Shown one piece after another: positions 17,813-27,854 of a stretch of DNA of 51,744 nucleotides. Each line of letters starts with the position of its first letter. Within the stretch, counting starts at the first letter, position 1. Made by a program: the position numbers and the translations under genes. Source of the stretch: Spirochaetaceae bacterium (GTDB lineage Bacteria > Spirochaetota > Spirochaetia > Treponematales > Rectinemataceae); contig JANXYQ010000011.1 of the NCBI GenBank assembly GCA_025355995.1, positions 1 to 51,744 on the forward strand. Reading direction: 5' to 3'. The notes under the pieces were generated by a model. That model saw nothing but the letters and a program-made list of their open reading frames with translations, was not told the DNA's origin and searched no databases.

Positions 17813-20136
17813 TTGGGGCCCGAGCCGATGGAGAAGCTCGCCCTCACGGAGAGGCCGTTGTCCGCGAGGGGCGAGAGCGAGGACTGCGCGTATGCGTCGA
17901 GCGACGAGAGGTACCGCGACGTTACGACGAGCCGCGATCGGAACGAGGCGGGCACGGTGAGCGAAAGGTCGAGCTCGGGCCCCGGGTTAACCCCCGAGTA
18001 GATGATCGCGCTTTTACCGTCGACCGCCACCTTGTATGGAAGGTTGCAATCGTAGATAAGCATCGCCGCCTCGGACTCGAGGGCGATATCGACTCGATAG
18101 GGCCGCGTCGCGAAACGGATCGCAACGGACTCGTCGACGCGGTCGAGGAAGGGGCTCGACTTCTCGGTCATGCCGATCCTCACCTCGTTGTCAGCGCCCT
18201 TCAGGTAGGCCCTATCGCCGAGGGAATCGTACTCGAGCCGCGCCCCGCCGCGCTCGATGTAGCCCTTCCCGAGCCTTCTCCGGCCCGAGAGCTCCAGCTG
18301 GAATTCTCCCGCGTCCTGGTCTATCGCCTCGGATACGGCGAGGTCCTTGCGTCGGGGTCCCGATAGAGGGGCCGACAGCCCGGCGTACGCGAGGGCCAGG
18401 ACCTCGACGGCGATCGCGCAGGCGGCGAAAAAAAAGACCGCCCTTTTTCGGGCGGCCGCGCCGGGGCGGGCGAAGAAAAGCAGGGGGCTCGCGGTGAAGG
18501 CGAAAAAGGGGAGAGTCAGCGCGGAGAGCGCGAGGACGCCCAGGTATTCCGGCGCGATGAGCTTCCCGAAGGTGGAGAGCTCCGGACGCGCCGCGAGCTC
18601 CGCCGCGATCACCAGGAGGGGCAGGTACATGAGGGCGTAGGCGAGGAGGGTCACCCATCGCCTCCTCGCCGCCAGGGACAGCTCGACGAAGACGAGGGCC
18701 CATATGAAATAGAAGGAGGCCGAGAGATCGACCGCCGAGAAGACGAGGGAATCTATCGCGAGGCAGACCAGGGCGGCGAATTCGTAGAAATAGGGGTTGG
18801 GCGTGAGGATACGCTTCTCCACGAGATAGGAGAGCATCGATAGGAAGAGCAGGAAGGAGAAGAGTATGCGCGCCGCGGCGAAGATCCGAGGGGAGAGCCT
18901 CCACGCCTCGGCCGACCCGAGGGCGGCCGCGTCTAGCCATGCGATGCCCTTCCCCGCGATAAACACGAGGGCGAGGGCTGCGAAGAGCGCCAGGATCTCC
19001 GCTGCGATGACGGGCACCCGCCGCAACAGCCGCCGAGAGGCGGACCTGCGGGCGACCGTCGCGATCAAGAAAGAGCTCGCGACGAGGGCGAAGGCAATTA
19101 CGAGGAAGGCCACGTAGGATCCCTCGCGAAGCGCGACGCTAAGCTTCGCCAGCTGGAAGATGAAATAGTGCCTATCCCAGGTGTCGGCGAAACCACCCCG
19201 CTCCTGGTTCGCGAAGGCTCCTACGAAGGTAGCGAACCAGCTCGCAGCGGGCTCACCCATCGCCGCCTCGCCGGCCGCCATCTCGCCCCGCAGCTCGATC
19301 GCTGGGATTCCGGCCTCGAGATAAGGGGCGGCGGGGCCGTAATCGCTCGCGAGGGCGAGCCTGTAGGCCTGTAGCCGGTTGGTCTCGATGCCGTAGGCTA
19401 TGCCCGAGCCCTCCAGCGCCCTGCCCGTCCCCTCGTAATACCAATAGGGCGCGATGACTCCCGAGCCGGCGCCGCGCGCCGTGACTCTCGCCGGGACGTC
19501 GTCCATGCTCAGGTAAAGGACCGCGAGGCGCGTCCTGCCCTCCTGCCGAGCTATCCAGGCGCTCGACCCGAGGGCGCTTACCGCGTGGTCGGAGGCCCTG
19601 CCCCGCTTCTCCGCCCCGAGAAAGACGAACCTGAGGCTTATCGGACAAACGGCTCCCGCGCGGACCTCGGCCGACAGCCGAGCGGCCTCGTCGAGGGCCA
19701 AGGCGATGCCGTAAGCTCCCTCGGCGGACTTCGGCGAGCGGGCCGGCGAGTCCACCCACGTGCTCACGGGCACGATTACAGCGAGTTCGTCCTCGCGGGC
19801 GCCTTTCGCCCTCGCCTCCACGATCCGCGAGTTGGAGAAATTCGCGTCCGCGTCGGAGAAGCCGCGCGCCGAGGGCTCCAGGCCGGCCGCCTTCAACTCC
19901 CTCTCGATATACGCGAAGGCGGCGGCCTCGCCCTCCGAGCCTTCCGCCCTGGGCCCTAGCGCGGATATCGCCGCGACACGTTCGCCGATGTCCGGCGCGT
20001 CGAGGGACGGCGCGACGATGGGTGACGCCGCGGGGCCGGGGGCCGCGTAGAGGGCCGACGCGAGGAGCAAGGCAGACGCGGCCAGGCGATGTTTTCCCAC
20101 GCTTCGAGCATAGGAAGGGGCCGAGGACTTCGTCAA
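17809..20136 (-). CDS. membrane protein with a degenerate M28 peptidase domain
   Basis: 775-aa protein: signal segment or first membrane helix (15-35), an extracytoplasmic M28-like domain (about 45-330), about eight membrane segments (about 345-590) and a beta-rich C-terminal domain. The peptidase fold is recognisable from AFAYIERELKAAGLE, FVFLGAEKRG and YLEAGIPAIELRG. The metal site is not: the usual H-x-D has become W127-V-D129, the GADDN segment reads SAEGA (137-141), the Glu pair is E176-K177, and the late SDH reads SDY. I infer a pseudo-enzyme that binds peptide or has a structural role. Start TTG at 20136 has GAGGT nine to ten bases upstream; no in-frame ATG exists before the signal segment. 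It overlaps dinB by 4 bases. Confidence 0.75.
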   Translation of the reverse strand: MTKSSAPSYARSVGKHRLAASALLLASALYAAPGPAASPIVAPSLDAPDIGERVAAISALGPRAEGSEGEAAAFAYIERELKAAGLEPSARGFSDADANFSNSRIVEARAKGAREDELAVIVPVSTWVDSPARSPKSAEGAYGIALALDEAARLSAEVRAGAVCPISLRFVFLGAEKRGRASDHAVSALGSSAWIARQEGRTRLAVLYLSMDDVPARVTARGAGSGVIAPYWYYEGTGRALEGSGIAYGIETNRLQAYRLALASDYGPAAPYLEAGIPAIELRGEMAAGEAAMGEPAASWFATFVGAFANQERGGFADTWDRHYFIFQLAKLSVALREGSYVAFLVIAFALVASSFLIATVARRSASRRLLRRVPVIAAEILALFAALALVFIAGKGIAWLDAAALGSAEAWRLSPRIFAAARILFSFLLFLSMLSYLVEKRILTPNPYFYEFAALVCLAIDSLVFSAVDLSASFYFIWALVFVELSLAARRRWVTLLAYALMYLPLLVIAAELAARPELSTFGKLIAPEYLGVLALSALTLPFFAFTASPLLFFARPGAAARKRAVFFFAACAIAVEVLALAYAGLSAPLSGPRRKDLAVSEAIDQDAGEFQLELSGRRRLGKGYIERGGARLEYDSLGDRAYLKGADNEVRIGMTEKSSPFLDRVDESVAIRFATRPYRVDIALESEAAMLIYDCNLPYKVAVDGKSAIIYSGVNPGPELDLSLTVPASFRSRLVVTSRYLSSLDAYAQSSLSPLADNGLSVRASFSIGSGPK
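18428..18457 (-). terminator. intrinsic terminator inside the M28-like gene
   Basis: On the minus strand, the sense direction of the gene, GGCCGCCC (18457-18450), loop GAAAAA, GGGCGGTC (18443-18436) forms an 8-bp stem with one G-U pair, followed at once by eight T (18435-18428). It lies at about codon 565 of 775, so it would truncate the transcript before the last 200 codons and before dinB. It encodes the ARKRAVFFF boundary of a membrane helix, so chance through codon choice remains possible. Confidence 0.6.
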
Positions 20137-20141
20137 TACTG

Positions 20142-20170
20142 TTTACCTCGTGCCGATAATGACATATACT
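20142..20170 (+). promoter_or_regulatory. sigma70-type promoter of the 386-aa hypothetical gene
   Basis: TTTACC (20142-20147) and TATACT (20165-20170) are 17 nt apart. The predicted transcription start is near 20177, giving a leader of about 16 nt with AAGGGCGAGGG before the ATG at 20193. The elements lie just upstream of the divergent M28-like gene (TTG at 20136). Confidence 0.6.
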
Positions 20171-20192
20171 GCTCGGAACGAAGGGCGAGGGC

Positions 20193-21353
20193 ATGCAGGA
20201 GAGGAAAAGCGTCATCGATCTGCCGGTTAAGCTCGTGCTCACCGAGGAAGGGACGTCCTTCTTCATCCGCAAGGGCAAGAACCTCAAGAAATTCAAGCTG
20301 GCCGACAACGTAGAGGAATACGGGATAGTGCTCGATACCTTTACCCCGGCTTCGCTGCAGCGCATGATGCTCGTCGATTATGTCTCGAAGGTCGAGATAT
20401 CCAAGAGCGAGTTCATGTCCACCCGCCAAGAGATAATGGATCTCTCAAAGCTCGTGGTCTATTCGATGCTCTACCGGCAGTACGACGCGTATATATTCGC
20501 GCGCGTGCTCGCGAGCGACGTCATCAAGAAATGGAACCGGCTCAATCCCGCCAACATCATCGACGACAGGACCAAGATAAACGACACATTCCTGCAGAAC
20601 GTCCTCAAGGAGAAGGAGAAGGACCTCCTCGAGATCAAGCAGGAGATACTGGCCCCCATGTACGCCTACATCAGCAAGAACTCCTCCCTACTGCCCGAGG
20701 AGAAGAACGTCCAGCTGCTCCTGTCGGAGAAATTCCTCAATAACCTGCGCCCCTTCACCTGGTTCATCATCGCCAAGTTCAAGGGCTCCGACGGCTACGA
20801 TCTCCTGATCAAGGACGTCAGGACCTCCCTGGCGGAGTACATGGAGAAGTCCAAGATCGCGGAGTACGTCTCCCTTATGGTGATAGAGCTCGCGATGAAC
20901 GCGGAGAATTCCAACCTGAAGCGCGAGGCGAAGGCCATCTTCAAGGGCGCGGTCGACATGAACGCGGTGCTCTTCGACCCGAACATCCGGAGGCAGGTGA
21001 TAGAGTCCCTCGAGCGCAAGGGCGAGCTCGTCTACCTCTCGTGGAAGATGGGCTCGAGGGGCGTCAGCGTGGGCATGCAGGGCAGGCTTCAGATAACGCT
21101 CTACAACAAGGAATCCGAGTACCAGACGGTCAAGGAGACCTTCGAGGACCGCAAGAGCGCCGATCTGAAGAAGAAGAGCCTGCAAGACTTCTACAAGCAG
21201 CTCCCCGAGGGCGAGGCGAACACCGAGCTCGGCCTATACTACCTGTCCTATCTCTCCGAGGCCTGCGAGAAGGTCAACGTGAAGTTCGAGTCCCTGGTCA
21301 ACCAGATGACGGGCTCGGACCTCACCGTGATTACGCTCGCCTTGAGCCTATAG
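20193..21353 (+). CDS. conserved hypothetical protein, spirochaete type, upstream of ppdK
   Basis: 386 aa, soluble, mixed alpha/beta, charged, without signal peptide or membrane segment; I recognise no catalytic motif. The N-terminus (LPVKLVLTEEGTSFFI, then RKGKNLKKFKLADNVEEYG) looks like a compact beta domain, followed by a helical body from about residue 75. Similar genes sit beside ppdK in treponemes as far as I recall, so it appears lineage-conserved. Codon use matches its neighbours and it has its own good promoter. It ends about 90 bases before the ppdK promoter, behind a hairpin, so the two are probably separate transcription units. No function is proposed. Confidence 0.85.
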   Translation: MQERKSVIDLPVKLVLTEEGTSFFIRKGKNLKKFKLADNVEEYGIVLDTFTPASLQRMMLVDYVSKVEISKSEFMSTRQEIMDLSKLVVYSMLYRQYDAYIFARVLASDVIKKWNRLNPANIIDDRTKINDTFLQNVLKEKEKDLLEIKQEILAPMYAYISKNSSLLPEEKNVQLLLSEKFLNNLRPFTWFIIAKFKGSDGYDLLIKDVRTSLAEYMEKSKIAEYVSLMVIELAMNAENSNLKREAKAIFKGAVDMNAVLFDPNIRRQVIESLERKGELVYLSWKMGSRGVSVGMQGRLQITLYNKESEYQTVKETFEDRKSADLKKKSLQDFYKQLPEGEANTELGLYYLSYLSEACEKVNVKFESLVNQMTGSDLTVITLALSL

Positions 21354-21359
21354 ACCCGA

Positions 21360-21385
21360 GGGCGATCCAGCCGGCCGGCTCGCCC
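21360..21385 (+). terminator. terminator-like hairpin after the hypothetical gene
   Basis: GGGCG (21360-21364) pairs with CGCCC (21381-21385), and inside it AGCC pairs with GGCT around a GGCC loop. An A/T-rich stretch (TATTAGCGATATTTTAATTA) follows, but there is no clean T-run. It begins 6 bases after the stop codon. Confidence 0.4.
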
Positions 21386-21434
21386 TATTAGCGATATTTT
21401 AATTACGCGGTGGAAGCGGGCTCTCGGGAGGGCT

Positions 21435-21468
21435 CCATTCCTTGACAGGGAATGGCCTTTCCTATATT
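21435..21468 (+). promoter_or_regulatory. ppdK promoter with a palindrome centred on the -35 box
   Basis: A consensus TTGACA (21442-21447) is followed 15 nt later by TATATT (21463-21468), or 17 nt later by TATTTT (21465-21470). CCATTCC (21435-21441) and its exact complement GGAATGG (21449-21455) flank the -35 symmetrically, leaving TTGACAG as the centre. A dimeric regulator bound there would cover the -35, so this is a candidate operator. The leader is about 40 nt, with GGAGGAA at 21502-21508. Confidence 0.6.
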
Positions 21469-21516
21469 TTTATTGGCAGCCATCATTTTCAATCGATATA
21501 CGGAGGAATACACTTT

Positions 21517-24393
<2,877 letters not shown>

Positions 24394-24420
24394 GGCAATC
24401 CGCGGTCGCGAGACCGCAAA

Positions 24421-24450
24421 GGCCGCGCGGATTTACCGCGCGGCCTTTTT
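24421..24450 (+). terminator. strong intrinsic terminator of ppdK, possibly bidirectional
   Basis: GGCCGCGCGG (24421-24430), loop ATTTA, CCGCGCGGCC (24436-24445) is a perfect 10-bp stem followed by five T. A second small hairpin, GCGGTC-GCGA-GACCGC (24402-24417) with a GNRA-type loop, precedes it. The convergent gene stops inside the T-run, and on that strand the same stem is followed by TTT, so it may serve both genes. Confidence 0.93.
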
Positions 24451-24823
24451 ATTTGCCGAGGAGTGCGGCAGCCACCGCCCCAGCCGCGAGGAGAAGCTTT
24501 AAAATGTCGACGGCCAGCAAGCCGCTATTCGCGCAGAACGGATGCTTGCCGCCGGCCGCATACTCGATCGCCCTCGCGCCGCAGCCAATCGCCATCGCGC
24601 CCAAGGCGAGTTGTGCATACCACGTATCGCCTTTTTTTCCGAGTTCGAGCGCCCCCACGCCGAGGCCGAAAGCGATGTCCGTAGCGGAGTAAGCGACATT
24701 GGAGGCGGTCATCCAGGAGGAAGGCCCCGCGCCGTCCCTCATACCGACCAGGAGAGCGCCTGCTTCCCCCGCGCTAATGATGGAAGCGCAGAGCTCTAGC
24801 CCGCCCGGGGACCCTAGTCCCAA
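24449..24823 (-). CDS. small membrane protein of unknown function
   Basis: About 124 aa, mostly hydrophobic, with three to four probable membrane segments (LELCASIISAGEAGALLVG; WMTASNVAYSATDIAFGLGV; YAQLALGAMAIGCGARAI; DILKLLLAAGAVAAALLG). No family is recognised. I placed the start at TTG 24823 because AAGGAG lies five bases upstream. The frame stays open to a TTG at 24904, which would add 27 hydrophilic residues overlapping the upstream stretch that reads as coding on the other strand. The stop codon is inside the ppdK terminator T-run. Reality as a gene is moderately supported by the hydrophobic pattern and the Shine-Dalgarno. Confidence 0.5.
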   Translation of the reverse strand: MGLGSPGGLELCASIISAGEAGALLVGMRDGAGPSSWMTASNVAYSATDIAFGLGVGALELGKKGDTWYAQLALGAMAIGCGARAIEYAAGGKHPFCANSGLLAVDILKLLLAAGAVAAALLGK

Positions 24824-25021
24824 TTCATCTCCTTCCTCGAGCACTCCAGGGCGAGGGGCGATGAAGTCAGGGCGGCGGCCCACGACCTTGTATGGGAGGA
24901 TCAAGCAGGCCTGTGCAATTACCCGGGGCCGCGGCCCCTGCTCGGAGGCTGGGCGCCCGCCTGGGCAGTAGATCCGATCATCAAGCTCCTCCTGCTCTCG
25001 TGGAATGCCGGGGCCAAGCGT
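24824..25021 (+). other. coding-like stretch in frame with the downstream glycosyltransferase
   Basis: After a stop at 24815-24817 this frame is open into the next gene but has no convincing start codon. It translates to sequence such as EHSRARGDEVRAAAHDL and IIKLLLLSWNAGAKRM, which resembles the N-terminal part of a glycosyltransferase. This suggests that the following gene has lost its 5' end. The first 80 bases may instead belong to the opposite-strand gene if that one starts at 24904. Confidence 0.35.
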
Positions 25022-25705
25022 ATGCGCATACGGAGCTTCGAGCAGGTAGTCGCCTCACTCGGGCTCGCTAGTCCGCGCTACTTTTACCCGGACATGGGGG
25101 CGGTTTCTTCGGCCATCGAGAACTTCCGCCCCGACGCCCTCGTAGCTGGCCGGCATTCGGCCCTCCTGGCCGGAAAATCGAAGCGCCTGCCCGTCGTGGC
25201 AGTCCTGGACAAGCCTCAACTCCCTTCCTTCGCCTCGTCGCCCGAGCGCACCCGAAGGCTCCGCGCTTCCCTCTCGCGGCGTGGCCTGGGCGACTTCGAG
25301 AGCATCCTGGATATCGCCTATCGTGCCGACCTGATCGTCGTGCCGAACCTGAGGGAATTCTCCGATATCGGGCTCGCGAACGCGGTTTATGTTGGGCCAT
25401 TGGGTGCCGCGAGCTCGAGCGGGAATGCCGCCCGGCGCGGAGCCGCCGTCGCTCGCGACAGCATCCTCTGCTATGATTGCCTCCTCGAAGGCAATCCTCA
25501 AATCGCCGTGCCGCGCGAGCATTTCGAGCGTGCCTCCAACGCGCGCGCGACGGAGGCGGCGGGGGCAGGGCTCGTTTGGGACCCCGCGCTGGGAGACGAC
25601 GCGTTATGCGAAAGCGTTCGTCGCGCCATCTCCGATCCGGCTTTCGCAGCCAGGGAGGCCGCCCTCGACGCGATCGCCTCGCTCGTAGGGGCCGAAAAGC
25701 CGTGA
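25022..25705 (+). CDS. truncated glycosyltransferase (MGT/GT1-like), probably decaying
   Basis: 227 aa from ATG at 25022. The first 130 residues read like the second half of an MGT-type N-domain (FRPDALVAGRHSALLAG, VVAVLDKPQLPSF, ADLIVVPNLREFSDIG, NAVYVGPLG). The last 80 residues match the end of the C-domain that binds the nucleotide-sugar (SILCYDCLLEGNPQIAVPREHFERASNA is the relevant block, seen as LLEGNPQIAVPREH and GAGLVW). The roughly 100 residues expected between them, and some 120 at the N-terminus, are missing, where intact family members are near 400 aa. I infer an internally deleted, 5'-truncated enzyme, unlikely to be active. It shares GTGA with the TetR gene. Confidence 0.55.
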   Translation: MRIRSFEQVVASLGLASPRYFYPDMGAVSSAIENFRPDALVAGRHSALLAGKSKRLPVVAVLDKPQLPSFASSPERTRRLRASLSRRGLGDFESILDIAYRADLIVVPNLREFSDIGLANAVYVGPLGAASSSGNAARRGAAVARDSILCYDCLLEGNPQIAVPREHFERASNARATEAAGAGLVWDPALGDDALCESVRRAISDPAFAAREAALDAIASLVGAEKP

Positions 25706-26334
25706 AAAAAGAACTGAGGGGCGAGCGACGGCGCCGGATCGTCGAGACCGCGAGGGCTGCCTTCGCCGCCAGCGGCTTCGGGGCCGTCGGCATGGCCTCG
25801 ATGGCGAGGGACGCGGGCATGGCGGCGGGGACGCTCTACAACTACTTTCCCTCGAAGGAATCCCTCCTCCTCGCCGTCTTCGAGTTCGAGATAGCCGAGC
25901 TCCTCGAGGGGCCGAGGATCGAGGATGGCTTGGCCGGCTGGGCGAGGGCCTCGCTGACGACCTACGCCCGTTTCCCCCGCGAACGCTGGCGCGAGTTCAT
26001 GGCCGCCTTCTACCGCGGCAGCCCAGAGGACGGCCGGGGTTTCTACTCGACCCAGGCCCCCCTCGTCGCGGCCCTCGACAAGGCCATCGAAGGGCAACGG
26101 GGATCGGGATGCCAAGCCGATCCTCGCCTTCGCCGCGTGCTGTTCGCGGTCTTCTACCGGGGCTTCCTGCGCTGGGTCAATGCGGGGCCGGAACTAGAGG
26201 GGTTGATCGAAGAGGTATCGGGCGATCTCGAGGCGACGGCGGCCGCGTGGCCCTGCCCCGACAATCCGCGAAAGCTAGGGCGATCGGAGGGAGGGATGGT
26301 TAAAAGGCCTTCTTCGAATCGAGGAGTATGGTGA
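25702..26334 (+). CDS. TetR/AcrR-family transcriptional regulator
   Basis: 210-aa one-component repressor. The N-terminal DNA-binding domain is clear: RRRRIVETARAAFAASGF, then VGMASMARDAGMAAGTLYNYF and PSKESLLLAVFE (residues about 8-58), the standard TetR helix-turn-helix. The C-terminal ligand domain is not assignable, so the effector is unknown. GTG at 25702 overlaps the preceding stop (GTGA), with AGGGG about ten bases upstream; longer starts in this frame lie inside the glycosyltransferase gene and are rejected. No palindromic operator is evident in the nearby gap. The 3' end overlaps the convergent dtd gene by 35 bases. Confidence 0.9.
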   Translation: MKKELRGERRRRIVETARAAFAASGFGAVGMASMARDAGMAAGTLYNYFPSKESLLLAVFEFEIAELLEGPRIEDGLAGWARASLTTYARFPRERWREFMAAFYRGSPEDGRGFYSTQAPLVAALDKAIEGQRGSGCQADPRLRRVLFAVFYRGFLRWVNAGPELEGLIEEVSGDLEATAAAWPCPDNPRKLGRSEGGMVKRPSSNRGVW

Positions 26335-26749
26335 CGGGCCCTACATTCGTGTAAGTCACGCGCATCTCGGCCTGGAATACCCCGGTATCGACCCACGGGA
26401 CGAAAGATTTAAGGCGCCCGACGAAGAGCTCGTAGAGGTGTCGCGCGGCCTCCGGCGGCGCGGCATCCGAATAGGAGGGCCTGCGTCCCTTCCTTGCGTC
26501 GGCCAGGAGGGTGAATTGGGAAATGACGAGGGCGGAGCCTCCCTCGTCGACTACCGATCGGTTCATCGCGCCCGCCGCATCCTCGAAGATCCGCAGCATG
26601 GCCGCCTTCTCCGCGAGCCAGGTCGCATCCACCTCGGAATCGCCTAACGCGACACCGACGTAGACCAGGATGCCTCGATCCACCGATCCCCGAACGATCC
26701 CGTCGACCTCTACGCTCGCGTCCGCGACCCTCTGGACGACCGCTCTCAA
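26300..26749 (-). CDS. dtd: D-aminoacyl-tRNA deacylase
   Basis: Homodimeric proofreading enzyme that removes D-amino acids, and glycine from tRNA-Ala, keeping translation homochiral. Both family signatures are present: SQFTLLADARKGRRPS and the Gly-cisPro motif in TNVGPVTI. The N-terminus RAVVQRVADASVEVDG is typical. TTG at 26749 gives 149 aa, near E. coli Dtd (145 aa); it overlaps the upstream stop codon as TTGA, with AAAAGG close by. The frame continues further upstream inside the TPR gene and those starts are rejected. Last gene of the rpe cluster. Confidence 0.95.
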   Translation of the reverse strand: MRAVVQRVADASVEVDGIVRGSVDRGILVYVGVALGDSEVDATWLAEKAAMLRIFEDAAGAMNRSVVDEGGSALVISQFTLLADARKGRRPSYSDAAPPEAARHLYELFVGRLKSFVPWVDTGVFQAEMRVTYTNVGPVTILLDSKKAF

Positions 26750-27846
26750 GGGGCCTTTTCCGGCGACAGCTGATGTATGGCCGCGCAGTCCATGGAAAGG
26801 CCGCCCCTCGCGGAGCGCAATGTCGCTAGTATCTCGAGGGGCCGGTCCATGGGCACTTCGGCGCCGCTGATCCTGGCGGGAACGAGGCCCTCGAGGCGCT
26901 TCTTGTCCTGGTAGCCGACGAGGAAATCGAAGGCGATCGCCCCGGCGCCGGCGTCGGGCCTGACGTTGGCGGCCATGCCCTTCCACGCTACCGAGCAGCC
27001 GTCGTAGAGCCCGGGATCGGCCTGGGCTTCGGCATAGGACGGGGAATCCCGAATCGTCCTGAAGTCGGGTTGCCCGACGAAGGCTCGAAGCGACTTGACC
27101 TTCTCCTTGAGCGAAGGGCTGGCGTTGGAGCCCAGGAGGCGGTTGATCTCGATCATCGCGGCGTTGTCGCGGTAGGCCTGGAAATAATCCTTCGCCAGCT
27201 CGAAGGACTTCAAGGCCTGCCTCTCGGTGAGGACGTAGCGGAAGCTACCCCCTGTCTGCACCGGAGAGTCGCGCTCCGACGGGCTCAAGGTGACGGCGGC
27301 GACTTCCGGCCTCGCCGCCCTCGGCCTCGAGACGGATTCCAGCAGGGCCGCTCCTAACGGAAGCGCCAGGTATACGGCCGCCGTGGCCGCGAGGACTATC
27401 GCAACGGGCAGAGCGAAGCGCGGCATGGGTCGATGCCCGGGGTAAAGACGCTCGATCCGCCCCGTCTCGACGAGGCGGGCCAGCCCTTCGGGGCCCCCGT
27501 CCTTACGAAGGACGGCGAGGCAGGCCCGCGCGCGCCGGTCTCCCGGCTTGTCCTCCAGGATGCGGAGATAGTAATCGATCGCTCGCTCGGTCTCCCCCTT
27601 CCTGACTGCCAAGGCGGCCAGGGCGAGCATAGTGTCCGGATTCGAGGGAGAGAGCTGCTCGGCGCGCTTCAAATAGGTCGCGGCCCCGCCGGGATCCCCG
27701 GCCCTCAGGCAGGACGATCCGAGCAGGTAGTAAAAACGCTGGGATTCCCTATAGATCGGGACCTGCGGCTCGAGGAGGGAGATCAGCTCGGCGAAGCGCC
27801 CGCTCGCGAAGAGCCTCTCGGCGCGGTCGAGCGCTGTGCGCGCCAT
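26746..27846 (-). CDS. TPR protein with one membrane segment
   Basis: 366 aa. Tandem TPR-like helices occupy about residues 3-105 (FYYLLGSSCLRAGDPGGAATYLKRAEQL-like units). A single membrane helix, FALPVAIVLAATAAVYLALPLGAALL, spans about 144-169, followed by a roughly 195-residue domain of unknown fold, on the opposite side of the membrane. By topology the TPRs would be cytoplasmic and the C-domain outside. ATG at 27846 was chosen because it opens the first TPR, lies 8 bases after the upstream stop, and has an AGG some nine bases before it. Its position between an exported protein and dtd, in a cluster with a CpoB-like protein, suggests an envelope role; this is inference. Confidence 0.85.
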   Translation of the reverse strand: MARTALDRAERLFASGRFAELISLLEPQVPIYRESQRFYYLLGSSCLRAGDPGGAATYLKRAEQLSPSNPDTMLALAALAVRKGETERAIDYYLRILEDKPGDRRARACLAVLRKDGGPEGLARLVETGRIERLYPGHRPMPRFALPVAIVLAATAAVYLALPLGAALLESVSRPRAARPEVAAVTLSPSERDSPVQTGGSFRYVLTERQALKSFELAKDYFQAYRDNAAMIEINRLLGSNASPSLKEKVKSLRAFVGQPDFRTIRDSPSYAEAQADPGLYDGCSVAWKGMAANVRPDAGAGAIAFDFLVGYQDKKRLEGLVPARISGAEVPMDRPLEILATLRSARGGLSMDCAAIHQLSPEKAP

Positions 27847-27854
27847 GGCTTTGC

